Shown: positions 1 to 6,527, numbered from the stretch's first letter. The stretch: DNA of 12,463 nucleotides from Pelobacter sp. UBA6812 (GCA_002452265.1 DKEW01000055.1:101634-114096); one strand, 5' to 3'. A program made the numbers and translations. The notes: a model not told the origin generated them from the sequence alone.

Positions 1-543
1 CAGCACGGCAAGGGGTTTGCCGTGGTGGCCGAAGAGGTGCGCAACCTGGCGGCACGAAGCGCCAAGGCCGCCAAGGAGACGGCGGAACTTATCGAGGATT
101 CTACGACTAAAACCGTTCGAGGTGTGGAGATTGCCGACAGGACCGCAGTGTCACTCAAGACGATCGTTACGGGTACCGCAAAGATATCGGATCTGGTGGC
201 TGAAATTTCCACTGCTTCTCAGGAGCAATCAGCTGGCATCGATCAGGTCAGTAAGGGCCTGGAACAGATAGAGGCCGTTACGCAGCAGGCGACGGCCAAT
301 GCTGAAGAGAGCGCCGCCGCTGCTGAGGAACTCTCGGGACAGGCGGATCATTTGCGGCGCCTGCTGGCCATATTCAAGGTCAAGGGAGGGCAAAAGCCGC
401 TTGCTGTCAGCGATCAAAGGCCAAAGATCCAACCTGCCGCCAACTTGAATGTGAAGCCCCGGCAGCTGCAGGTGGCCGCTTCAACCGAGCGCCGTCCGGA
501 GCAACTCATCGCTCTTGATGATGCGGATATGGGACGTTACTAG
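1..543 (+). CDS. Methyl-accepting chemotaxis protein, C-terminal fragment
   Basis: The reading frame is open at the left edge and ends with TAG at 541-543, giving the last 180 residues of a chemoreceptor. Residues 2-17 (HGKGFAVVAEEVRNLA) are the near-invariant hairpin tip of the cytoplasmic signalling domain, where receptors contact CheW and the kinase CheA. After it come heptad-rich, Ala/Glu/Gln-rich helices with the usual EQSAGIDQV and ANAEESAAAAEELS segments, which include the typical methylation region. The last 50 or so residues are a low-complexity linker ending in DMGRY. No NWETF-like CheR-tethering pentapeptide is present, so adaptation would rely on untethered CheR/CheB. Sensor domain, membrane segments and start lie outside the window, so the ligand is unknown. 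The gene ends in its own terminator. Confidence 0.96.
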   Translation, partial: QHGKGFAVVAEEVRNLAARSAKAAKETAELIEDSTTKTVRGVEIADRTAVSLKTIVTGTAKISDLVAEISTASQEQSAGIDQVSKGLEQIEAVTQQATANAEESAAAAEELSGQADHLRRLLAIFKVKGGQKPLAVSDQRPKIQPAANLNVKPRQLQVAASTERRPEQLIALDDADMGRY

Positions 544-570
544 CCAGAATGGCTGGCTAAAAAAAATCAC

Positions 571-612
571 AAAAAAGCCCGGCAACGCTATCCTGAGTTG
601 CCGGGCTTTTTT
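571..612 (+). terminator. Intrinsic terminator of the chemoreceptor gene
   Basis: A perfect 10-bp GC-rich stem (577-586 with 597-606, arm GCCCGGCAAC) with a 10-nt loop is followed by six T at 607-612 and preceded by six A at 571-576. The A-tract also makes it usable from the other strand. It lies 28 bp after the stop codon of the chemoreceptor gene. Confidence 0.93.
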
Positions 613-765
613 ATAGTAATTCATAAATCACGATTCAGCAGATGGCTTCGCGCGACCCTGTCAGACGGCTTGCCTTGTGTGATGGATTGGAGTTAGGGTG
701 TCAGCATTTATGCGGTTGTTAAAAGTGGCAGCCGTAGAGAGTCTGATGTCGATGAAGGGTGAAGC

Positions 766-1668
766 ATGTTTCGTAAAAAAGACGCGATTTTACTGTTGAC
801 CAGCTACGGGACGATGGCGCTGGGCATATTTCTGCCGCAACTCGCTGATCCGTTGCGTTACGCGCCGGTGGGCTTTGTCATGTTGCTGTTGCTACTATCG
901 TTCCTTGCTATCGATGTGCGCGGTTTGTTGACCCATGCCCTGAAAGCGCCCCTTGCTACCGCTGGATTGCTGGTGGTGAAAACTTTCCTGATGCCGTTGG
1001 CGGTGTATGTTCTTTTTCATTTCACCTGGCCGAGCTATGAACTTGCTGCTTTGCTGGTTGCCGGAGCATCGACGGCCGTGTTGGCGCCCTTTTTTGCCAA
1101 CCTGTTTGATGCGGATGTGGTCTTGACCGCTGCGGTGGTGATTCTATCCTCGCTGTTGCTGCCCTTTACCTTGCCGCCCCTTGTTTGGGGGTTGGCTGGG
1201 AAGGCCATGCAGGTCGGCGTACTGCCTATGGCGCAGATGTTGGCACTGATGATTTTCGTGCCTGCTCTGCTTGGGCGGGCGTGCGCCAAGTGGATGCCAG
1301 GCACCACCCAATGGTTGCTTGGCAACAGTTATCCCCTGTCCCTGCTGGCGGTGGGACTAACCAACCTCGGCGTGTTTTCCCGTTATTCGGAGTATTTTCT
1401 CAAAACCCCGCAGCAGGCGTTGGAGGCCATGGCTGCCGGTAGTGTGATGGTGGTTTGTCTGATGGCCCTGGCGGGTTGGTTCTTGCGTCGCATGGAATCC
1501 GTTGTACGGTCCACATCCCTGGTGTGTCTGTTGTTCCCGAATTATATCCTGGTGCTTGCTTTCAGCTGCCAGTTTTTCGGCCCCTTGGAGGCAACCTTCG
1601 CTGCAACGTACAGTGTGCCTTTTTTCTTGCAATTGCTGTTTTTGCGCAAGATCGGTGGGCTTCGATAG
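766..1668 (+). CDS. BASS/SBF-family (bile acid:sodium symporter-like) transporter
   Basis: This 300-residue, strongly hydrophobic protein has about ten predicted membrane helices (roughly 8-23, 33-50, 63-84, 92-110, 117-142, 152-170, 188-205, 221-240, 252-270, 276-294). That matches the ten-helix fold and length of the BASS superfamily. Residues 98-140 (VAGASTAVLAPFF, then NLFDADVVLTAAVV, then SSLLLPFTLPPL) line up with the helix 4/5 core of bacterial ASBT homologues, which holds the crossover and part of the sodium sites. Family members carry organic anions (bile acids, pantoate, 2-keto acids) with Na+; the substrate here cannot be told. The ATG at 766 follows a modest GAAGGGTG ribosome site. 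The 152 bp between the upstream terminator and this gene show no convincing -35/-10 pair. The gene stands alone, convergent with the prolyl isomerase. A different small-molecule permease of the same fold is the main alternative. Confidence 0.8.
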   Translation: MFRKKDAILLLTSYGTMALGIFLPQLADPLRYAPVGFVMLLLLLSFLAIDVRGLLTHALKAPLATAGLLVVKTFLMPLAVYVLFHFTWPSYELAALLVAGASTAVLAPFFANLFDADVVLTAAVVILSSLLLPFTLPPLVWGLAGKAMQVGVLPMAQMLALMIFVPALLGRACAKWMPGTTQWLLGNSYPLSLLAVGLTNLGVFSRYSEYFLKTPQQALEAMAAGSVMVVCLMALAGWFLRRMESVVRSTSLVCLLFPNYILVLAFSCQFFGPLEATFAATYSVPFFLQLLFLRKIGGLR

Positions 1669-1711
1669 GTTAGTTGGCCTGTCCGCATAAGGTGTGCTTA
1701 CGAAAAATACT

Positions 1712-1734
1712 GGGCCGGTCCTTGAAACCGGCCC
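1712..1734. terminator. Bidirectional terminator between transporter and prolyl isomerase
   Basis: An 8-bp perfect stem GGGCCGGT/ACCGGCCC (1712-1719 with 1727-1734, loop 7 nt) sits between two convergent genes. On the + side it is followed by TGCTTT. On the - side it is followed by AGTATTTTTCG, the better U-tract, which suits the isomerase gene ending at 1748. Confidence 0.8.
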
Positions 1735-1747
1735 TGCTTTGTCGGCC

Positions 1748-2260
1748 TTACTCGATGACCGTGACTTTGGTGATGATCACCGGCTCCAAAGGAACGTTCT
1801 CGAATCCTGCCATTGTTCCTGTGGCGACCCGTTCGATTTCATAGATGACGTCCATGCCATCCACCACCTGCCCGAATACGGCGTAGCCGTACATCGCCGG
1901 ACTCGATCCGGCATGATCCAGATCCCGGTTGTCTTCCGTATTGATAAAGAATTGGGCGCGTGCGCTGTCGACCTCTTCGGTGCGTGCCATAGCGATGGTG
2001 CCGGTTTTGTTTCGGAGCTTATTGCGGGCTTCGTTGACGATCGGCTCGCCGGTCGGTTTTTCAGCCATGTCAGCGGTCAAACCGCCGCCCTGGATCATGA
2101 AGCCTTTGATGACCCGGTGGAAGATGGTTCCATCGTAATGGCCGGCTTTGGCGTATTGGAGAAAATTTCCCACGCTGATAGGAGCTTTGGCGATATCCAG
2201 TTCCAATAGAATTTCGCCGAAGTTCGTTTCCATCTGGATCAAGGGATTCGAAACACTCAT
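1748..2260 (-). CDS. ppiB: Cyclophilin-type peptidyl-prolyl cis-trans isomerase
   Basis: The 170-residue protein is a single cyclophilin domain of the PpiB class and catalyses cis-trans isomerisation of Xaa-Pro bonds during folding. The core motifs are all visible: IFHRVIKGFMIQGGG (catalytic Arg and the Gln-Gly loop), GTIAMART, ARAQFFIN, and YGYAVFGQVVDGMDV. It aligns almost end to end with Escherichia coli PpiB, with a 9-residue N-terminal extension. No signal peptide is seen, so it is cytoplasmic. The ATG at 2260 follows a strong GGAGGT site (2269-2274) at 8 nt. A perfect TATAAT -10 lies about 48 bp upstream. The gene is monocistronic and convergent with the transporter. The symbol rests on close family resemblance; several cyclophilin paralogues may exist in the genome. 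Confidence 0.94.
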   Translation of the reverse strand: MSVSNPLIQMETNFGEILLELDIAKAPISVGNFLQYAKAGHYDGTIFHRVIKGFMIQGGGLTADMAEKPTGEPIVNEARNKLRNKTGTIAMARTEEVDSARAQFFINTEDNRDLDHAGSSPAMYGYAVFGQVVDGMDVIYEIERVATGTMAGFENVPLEPVIITKVTVIE

Positions 2261-2307
2261 GTTGTCATACCTCCGGTGTTATCGGTGAAGATGGTTGTTG
2301 CAGCAGG

Positions 2308-2337
2308 ATTATAGGGAAGTTTCAGGGCGATGGGGAA
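2308..2337 (-). promoter_or_regulatory. Probable sigma-70 promoter of the prolyl isomerase
   Basis: On the minus strand a perfect TATAAT lies at 2308-2313, followed at a suitable distance by the isomerase ribosome site. The best -35 (TTCCCC at 2332-2337, 18-bp spacer) is poor, so the call rests on the -10 and its position. Confidence 0.5.
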
Positions 2338-2415
2338 GAGTAAATAAGTAGGGTGGCTATGTTAATACCCGGATGTCGCCTTATTCTTCTGTCGGAGACC
2401 CATGCTCGCATTTGC

Positions 2416-2769
2416 TTATGAAGGAGATTTCCTGCCGACGTCATGAGCACACCTGCGACTGTCCCAAAGGTGCAGCATCGCCAGTAAGGGATGTCGCCAT
2501 AGCATGCGCGGACCGGCAAAGGTCATGACCGTGCGGATCTTAGACCGCTCAGTTGGTGCGTGGCAGTTGTGGGGGCACTTTCCGCAAGCTGGCTTAGAGC
2601 TGCCGAAGGGGCATTTTGTCAGGCGGATGCAGGCGCTTTGCAACAACTGATGACAGTCGGCACACAACTGCTGGCCGGTGCCGTGATGGGCGCGACAGTA
2701 GATGCGAAGCATGAGTTCCAAGGTGCGTTTTTCCCGGTCAATATGACTTGAGGGTTTTTTAGACGTCAT
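2416..2769 (-). CDS. ygbA: YgbA-family (nitrous oxide-stimulated promoter) cysteine-rich protein
   Basis: This 117-residue protein matches the YgbA family. The hallmarks are IDREKRTLELMLRIYC near the N-terminus, LCADCHQLL at 35-43, RLTKCPFGSSKPACGKCPHNC at 49-69 (shown in part), and AGPRMLWRHPLL at 85-96. Eight of the cysteines (25, 36, 39, 47, 53, 62, 65, 69) are clustered as in a metal-binding protein. The biochemical function is not settled. In enterobacteria the gene is in the NsrR nitric-oxide regulon, and the family name comes from that response. An in-frame TAA just before ATG 2769 fixes it as the first possible start, although its ribosome site (AGG, 9 nt away) is weak. The tail after residue 100 has no family motif. 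The gene is divergent from another Cys-rich small gene at 3008. Confidence 0.85.
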   Translation of the reverse strand: MTSKKPSSHIDREKRTLELMLRIYCRAHHGTGQQLCADCHQLLQSACIRLTKCPFGSSKPACGKCPHNCHAPTERSKIRTVMTFAGPRMLWRHPLLAMLHLWDSRRCAHDVGRKSPS

Positions 2770-2847
2770 GGCTTATGCCTGAGAGCATGGTCGGTCGGAC
2801 AACGTAAACATCTTGTATGTTCTAAAATACGGGAGTTGTTTTTAGAC

Positions 2848-2877
2848 CTTTTACCATGAAAGTTATCGAAATTTCAA
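2848..2877 (-). promoter_or_regulatory. Possible promoter of ygbA
   Basis: On the minus strand TTGAAA (2872-2877) and TAAAAG (2848-2853) are 18 bp apart, resembling -35 and -10 boxes, and would give a leader of about 70 nt. A small inverted repeat, AACAT-CTTGT-ATGTT (2807-2821), lies in that leader. No recognisable full NsrR or FNR-type site was found. Confidence 0.3.
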
Positions 2878-3007
2878 CGATATGCTTCGTTTGGCAGAGC
2901 AGGCGCGATGAGCGAAGGATTTTTGTGGTTTGACAAGTTCTGAGGTCATGGTTCAATTGACAGCGTCATTCATTTCTGATTTTCAACCATACTCAGCGAG
3001 GTAAAAC

Positions 3008-3196
3008 ATGCATGTCAATGAAGTGCGGGCCCGTGCCAAGACTCTCGAAATCAGCGGTATCGGAAAAATGCGGAAAGCGGATATCATCCTTAAGATTCAG
3101 GAGACGGAAAACAATACCCCCTGTTTCGGTTCGGAACAACGCAAGGATTGTCCCTATGACGACTGTTGCTGGCGCGGGGATTGCCTGCGGGTCTGA
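3008..3196 (+). CDS. Small SAP/Rho-N-like protein with a cysteine-rich tail
   Basis: The 62-residue protein has two parts. Residues 2-34 (VNEVRARAKTLEISGIGKM, then RKADIILKIQETE) form a helix-turn-helix-like SAP or Rho-N module, a nucleic-acid-binding fold. Residues 37-60 carry five cysteines (39, 48, 53, 54, 59) in the order TPCFG, DCPYDDCCWRGDCL, suggesting a bound metal or iron-sulfur cluster. I recall similar short proteins in Geobacter-type genomes, but no function is established. The start is well supported: GAGGT (2998-3002) lies 5 nt before ATG 3008. Two TTGACA hexamers at 2930-2935 and 2957-2962 are -35 candidates without a good -10. It ends only 6 bp from the convergent beta-barrel gene, with no terminator hairpin between them. 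Confidence 0.78.
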   Translation: MHVNEVRARAKTLEISGIGKMRKADIILKIQETENNTPCFGSEQRKDCPYDDCCWRGDCLRV

Positions 3197-3202
3197 ATTT
3201 TT

Positions 3203-3883
3203 CTAAAACTTGTAGCTGACGCCCACGGAAACAACAGGATAGTAGCGATAGCTGTCGAGATCATCTTCGAGTTCGCGGCGTTCCTGCTCCAGTTCCGCTT
3301 GAAAGTCCGTTTCGGATGCTACCGGACCGCTGGCCTTCAATGCGAGGTCTGTTTTGCCTTGGAATACCACGCCGAGATCGCAAACCAAAGACCAGTGGGC
3401 ATCTTTTCCTACAATGTTACCCCAGCCGAGGCCAAAATACGGGGCCAGGGTGTTGAATGTGAGCTTGCCGGAAAGTTTGCCCAGTTCTGCTGATGTATAT
3501 TCCGTATCACCGACCGTATAGGTACTCTGCGATGTGGAAGCGACATTTGCTTTGTTCTGATTGATCACCAAGCCGGTGCTGATACGGAATCCGCTGTGAG
3601 AAAAGGGATGCCAATCGAGCAGGATGGGAAATGACAGCAGTTTGACATCAAGGTCATAGGAGATGTCATTTTGTGTTGTCTTAAGGCCGAAATTCAAGGC
3701 ATTTATTCCAACCCTGGCATTGAGATGCGGGGAAATTCCCACGCTAGTGTCGGCACTGATGCCCAAGGTGCCCGGACCGACGCCGATAGCAAAATCGCCT
3801 GTATCCGCCGATGCGTTTTGCAGTGTCGCAGATACAAGAATGAGTGAAATCAACGCAATTAATCTCATCATCTTGGCAGTCAT
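3203..3883 (-). CDS. Exported outer-membrane beta-barrel protein
   Basis: The 226-residue precursor begins with a clear Sec signal peptide (KMMRLIALISLILVSATLQ, predicted cut after NASA at residue 26). The mature part alternates polar and hydrophobic residues in short amphipathic strands broken by polar turns. It ends in VSVGVSYKF, the aromatic C-terminus recognised by the BAM complex. These features point to an 8- to 10-strand outer-membrane barrel, but no specific family (OmpA, OmpW, PagP) is recognised. An acidic, charged insert near residues 192-211 (ETDFQAELEQERRELEDD) probably forms one loop, possibly a helix. ATG 3883 follows a strong GGGGAGGT site. The gene is alone; its role could be structural, porin-like or sensory. 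Confidence 0.75.
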   Translation of the reverse strand: MTAKMMRLIALISLILVSATLQNASADTGDFAIGVGPGTLGISADTSVGISPHLNARVGINALNFGLKTTQNDISYDLDVKLLSFPILLDWHPFSHSGFRISTGLVINQNKANVASTSQSTYTVGDTEYTSAELGKLSGKLTFNTLAPYFGLGWGNIVGKDAHWSLVCDLGVVFQGKTDLALKASGPVASETDFQAELEQERRELEDDLDSYRYYPVVSVGVSYKF

Positions 3884-4253
3884 CGATACCTCCCCGTTTT
3901 TCTTTTCTTAAGTAGGCAATCCTTTTACATGGTAGTGCTGCTTCTCCGGTTGTTTCGTTCAACATGCTTGGCCAGCAGGGAATGACTGCTAACGCAAGTC
4001 TCACGCCGGATTTATTGCCAGGGTGAAATTCTGGACGACGCATGGCTCTACACTCACCGTTTGCCTTTGTCTTCCGGAGGGTGCATGGGCAGGAGGTTGT
4101 TGTTCAAGTTTTTGAAATGATACGGAGTTATTTCTGTTTAAGTGCTGACGCAGAGATATTTGCTCTTGCGATGCAGGGGGCTCAACTTGTATTGTTATAT
4201 TTTGTTTATTGGGAAAAACTTACTGGTTGCTGGTAAGTTAAAGGAGGGGGGGA

Positions 4254-4316
4254 GTGATATCGCCACGACGCTGGACAATTTTTTGTAGTATCTATGGATG
4301 CGTTCGATGTCGTTAA
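4254..4316 (+). CDS. Possible 20-residue small ORF behind a strong ribosome site
   Basis: A GTG at 4254 follows AAGGAGG (4241-4247) at 6 nt, an unusually good Shine-Dalgarno match in otherwise non-coding DNA. The frame runs 20 codons to TAA at 4314-4316 (begins MISPRRWTIFC) and is followed 24 bp later by a hairpin with a T-rich + strand tail. No promoter is evident and the peptide resembles nothing known to me. The purine tract may equally be chance. Confidence 0.15.
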   Translation: MISPRRWTIFCSIYGCVRCR

Positions 4317-4339
4317 ATCTTGTTTTGGCGATTAAAGTA

Positions 4340-4372
4340 AACGGCCAGAAGATCGTTTCTCTCCTGGCCGTT
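4340..4372. terminator. Terminator hairpin downstream of the dehydrogenase gene
   Basis: A perfect 9-bp stem AACGGCCAG/CTGGCCGTT (4340-4348 with 4364-4372, loop 15 nt) lies 54 bp beyond the stop of the minus-strand dehydrogenase gene. The minus-strand tail is GTTTACTTTAATC; the plus-strand tail TTATTTTGCG is more U-rich, so it may work both ways. Confidence 0.65.
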
Positions 4373-4426
4373 ATTTTGCGGTGCGAGCTTCTGATTAGAA
4401 TGAAGATTCTACCTTGTCGGCAATGG

Positions 4427-5506
4427 TTACCCGTTGCCTAGCGATTCCCACACCTCAAGTTTTGATTTGACACGGCGAATGATCTCATCGGTAAAATCCG
4501 TAGTCGTGCAGCTGCCTCCCAAGTCAGGGGTGCTTACGCCGCGATGGACGGCTTCAAAGACGGCTTCGTAGATGGCCCGTGAGGCACGATTGGCATCCGG
4601 GGTGGCGATATAACGCAACAGTGCGCCGCCGGCCAGAATCATGGCCATCGGGTTGGCGATGTTTTTGCCCTGTAAAGATGGTGCGGTACCGTGAGGAGCT
4701 TCAGCCATAACCACTGCGGGAGTCCATTCATCATCGAAAGACAGCAGCAGGGACTCGGCTCCCGCAATCGAGCCGAACATCTGCAGCACAAAATCACTCA
4801 GACAGTCGCCATCCCGATTCAGCGAGGGGATGACCATTCCGTCGCCGGCGTTGGTCAGCAGCAGAGCATAGGTAGCGTCGATCAGTTGCGGTTCGTAAAT
4901 CACACCCGGATAGCGCTTGGCCGCTGCATCCATTTCTTCTTTAAGCATGCCCTCATAAACCGGACTCACGGTGAATTTGGGTCCTCCGAAAACTTTGACG
5001 CCAAGTTTTTGAGCGTGCCGAAAGGCAAATTCGGCGACGGCGTAGCAGTTTCGACGGGTAATATATTCGGTCCTGGAGGCAACTTCATCCAGTCCGTTGC
5101 CCTGCCGGGACTCTTGGGCACCGTAAGCCCCTCCGACAGCCATGCGAACCACGGAAATCGGTGCATAGGCCCCGCCTGACGGGCGGATGCCGGGGATACG
5201 CCGTCCCGTGCGGACGATGACAGTGCCGTTGACTTCATCACGCAGAATGGCATTGGGGCTGCCGACATCCCCTTGGACTGCGGGGGTGATGGTTGCAGCT
5301 TTCAAGCCCAGGCCGGTTTTTTTCATGGCCTCGGCGGCAGCATAGACGATCTTGTTTTTAGTGGCGCGGCGATTTTCCAGGCTTAGATCAAAGTGTTCGA
5401 AATGTACCGGGATACCAGTGACGGCGGGGTCAAGTACACGTAAACCTTCCAATAGAAGTTCCTGGCCGGTTTGGTCGCCTTCCAGAACTGTTATGGTTGA
5501 AATCAT
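4427..5506 (-). CDS. Isocitrate/isopropylmalate dehydrogenase family enzyme (beta-decarboxylating)
   Basis: From ATG 5506 the protein is 359 residues, the usual length of the family, which oxidatively decarboxylates 2-hydroxy acids such as isocitrate or 3-isopropylmalate with NAD(P)+. The catalytic set can be placed: S83 and N85 in SPNAILR, R89, R99, R121, Y128, K177, D210, D234 and D238 (DGDCLSD), then HGTAPSLQGKNIANP at 272-286 and TPDLGGSCTTTDFT near the end. The SxN motif favours an isocitrate-type rather than isopropylmalate-type substrate. Two signatures deviate: the usual RENTEG is RMAVGG, and the cofactor-specifying residue after HGTAP is Ser instead of Asp (NAD) or Lys (NADP). An in-frame extension to 5650 exists, but GGAGG (5511-5515) 4 nt before ATG 5506 and the family N-terminus (ISTITVLEGDQTG) favour the shorter form. 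No leu or TCA-cycle genes adjoin it. Confidence 0.88.
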   Translation of the reverse strand: MISTITVLEGDQTGQELLLEGLRVLDPAVTGIPVHFEHFDLSLENRRATKNKIVYAAAEAMKKTGLGLKAATITPAVQGDVGSPNAILRDEVNGTVIVRTGRRIPGIRPSGGAYAPISVVRMAVGGAYGAQESRQGNGLDEVASRTEYITRRNCYAVAEFAFRHAQKLGVKVFGGPKFTVSPVYEGMLKEEMDAAAKRYPGVIYEPQLIDATYALLLTNAGDGMVIPSLNRDGDCLSDFVLQMFGSIAGAESLLLSFDDEWTPAVVMAEAPHGTAPSLQGKNIANPMAMILAGGALLRYIATPDANRASRAIYEAVFEAVHRGVSTPDLGGSCTTTDFTDEIIRRVKSKLEVWESLGNG

Positions 5507-5572
5507 GGGGCCTCCAGGGCGCTCGTAAAGCGAATCTGAGATTGGTCGGCTTTTAGTCTCAAAATGGGTTTG

Positions 5573-5609
5573 TTCAATTTGAAGCAAGATACAAACATTG
5601 CGAAATGTT
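5573..5609. promoter_or_regulatory. Two palindromes in the dehydrogenase leader, possible operators
   Basis: TTCAA-T-TTGAA (5573-5583) and AACATT-GCGA-AATGTT (5594-5609) are perfect short palindromes 10 bp apart, about 70-100 bp before the dehydrogenase start. A TATGAT (-10-like, 5625-5630, minus strand) with TTGTGG (5647-5652) lies just upstream, which would place both palindromes immediately downstream of the promoter, a common repressor position. No regulator is identified. Confidence 0.3.
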
Positions 5610-5634
5610 GAACGATACCAAACCATCATATAGG

Positions 5635-5671
5635 AAAAAACCACGGCCACAAGCAGATTGTTCCCCGTGGT
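5635..5671 (-). terminator. Terminator-like hairpin on the minus strand ahead of the dehydrogenase gene
   Basis: Read on the minus strand, ACCACGG (5671-5665) pairs with CCGTGGT (5646-5640), with an inner ACAA/TTGT stem in the 18-nt loop, followed directly by a run of six T (5640-5635). It has the form of an intrinsic terminator but lies about 130 bp before the dehydrogenase start, with no minus-strand gene upstream. A weaker copy of the pattern, GTTG/CAAC plus six T (5748-5728), lies 57 bp further upstream. It may be a leader attenuator or block antisense transcripts from the trmJ promoter. Confidence 0.45.
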
Positions 5672-5738
5672 GCGTGTGTTTTGAAGAGGGCTTTGTCTTT
5701 GTCACGATAGAGATAGGAGGCCTGAAGAAAAAAGTTGC

Positions 5739-5767
5739 TTCAGTCAACACTTGGTTTAGGGTATTCT
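5739..5767 (+). promoter_or_regulatory. Possible promoter of trmJ giving a leaderless mRNA
   Basis: TATTCT at 5762-5767 resembles a -10 box and lies exactly 7 bp before the A of the trmJ ATG, so transcription would begin at or next to the start codon. The -35 match (TTCAGT, 5739-5744, 17-bp spacer) is weak. No Shine-Dalgarno sequence is present at normal distance. Confidence 0.35.
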
Positions 5768-5774
5768 GCCGTCT

Positions 5775-6527
5775 ATGAATCTTACCTTGTCAAAACAGAT
5801 CAGTGTTGTCCTTGTTGAACCGCAGAACCCCGGGAACATCGGTATGGCGGCGCGAGCCATGGCCAACTTTGGTGTCAGCGACCTGCGGTTGGTCAATCCG
5901 TGTCAGTATCTGCATCCCGAAGCTCGCAAGTTTGCAGTGGGTGCTGCTCCTTTGCTCGGGAGTGCGCGGATTTTTCCCGACCTGAGCGCAGCCCTTGCCG
6001 ATTTGCCGATGGCCGTGGCTGCGACTCGTCGTACCGGGAAATTGCGCGGAGAGTTGCTTGATGTTTCAGCTGTCGCTTGCCTGGCGGCGGCCAATCCGCC
6101 GAGCGAACGGGTAGGACTGGTTTTCGGGCGAGAAGATTCCGGACTCACCAGCGAGGAGGTTTCCCTCTGTACGCACGCTGCCTGCATCGCCACAGCCCCC
6201 GAAGTGGGCAGCATAAATCTGGCCCAGGCGGTATTGGTGTTTCTGTACGAATTTACCCGGCAACCCCTTGTGGCGGGGAGTGCCGACCCGGTCCCGGTGG
6301 AACGGCCACTACAGGCGGAGCTTGAGGAACTGTTTGCCCAGATGGAACAGGTGCTGACACAGATCGCCTTTCTCAACCCCAGTCGCCCCGCTGCCGTTAT
6401 GAACCGCTTGCGCCGCATGATTCACCGCACCGATATCGATAAACAGGAGCTTTCCCTGTTGCGGGGCATGTGGAGCCAGTTGCAGTGGAGCATCAACGAC
6501 TGGCGCGGTCGCAAGCGTGGCGGATAA
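5775..6527 (+). CDS. trmJ: tRNA (cytidine/uridine-2'-O)-methyltransferase TrmJ
   Basis: The 250-residue protein is a SPOUT-class RNA methyltransferase of TrmH family group 1. All three knot motifs are visible: VEPQNPGNIGMAARAMANFG at 14-33 with the catalytic Asn region, GLVFGREDSGL at 114-124, and SINLAQAV at 146-153, which bind S-adenosylmethionine in the trefoil knot. The helical C-terminal extension (about 180-250, with LNPSRPAAVMNRLRRMIHR) is typical of TrmJ, which methylates the ribose 2'-OH of residue 32 in tRNA anticodon loops. An in-frame TAG at 5757-5759 makes ATG 5775 the first start; it lacks a clear ribosome site. The gene stands alone, divergent from the dehydrogenase, and ends in a terminator. 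Confidence 0.93.
   Translation: MNLTLSKQISVVLVEPQNPGNIGMAARAMANFGVSDLRLVNPCQYLHPEARKFAVGAAPLLGSARIFPDLSAALADLPMAVAATRRTGKLRGELLDVSAVACLAAANPPSERVGLVFGREDSGLTSEEVSLCTHAACIATAPEVGSINLAQAVLVFLYEFTRQPLVAGSADPVPVERPLQAELEELFAQMEQVLTQIAFLNPSRPAAVMNRLRRMIHRTDIDKQELSLLRGMWSQLQWSINDWRGRKRGG

Larger units (their letters stand above)
3884..4426. other. Gene-poor stretch between barrel gene and dehydrogenase
   Basis: These 543 bp hold no recognisable protein-coding gene. They contain the upstream region of the barrel gene (no clear -35/-10 pair seen), an AT-rich segment at about 4095-4220, a purine-rich AAGGAGGGGGGG tract at 4241-4252 followed by a tiny frame, and a hairpin at 4340-4372. A 64-codon plus-strand frame at 4042-4236 lacks a ribosome site and resembles nothing known to me. 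Confidence 0.6.

Noticed and set aside
541..559. TAGCCAG/CTGGCTA hairpin over the chemoreceptor stop codon
   Set aside because: The following run is A, not T, on the coding strand, so it is not a terminator; the true one is at 571-612.
4042..4236. 64-codon plus-strand frame
   Set aside because: No ribosome site, no recognisable sequence and AT-rich, compositionally non-coding appearance.
4365..4380. TGGCCG-N5-TTGCG with sigma-54 doublet spacing
   Set aside because: It is part of the terminator stem and its tail and would point antisense into the 3' end of the dehydrogenase gene.
5507..5650. 48-residue N-terminal extension of the dehydrogenase
   Set aside because: The extension resembles no family member, crosses the likely promoter and hairpin, and the ATG at 5506 has a strong ribosome site.
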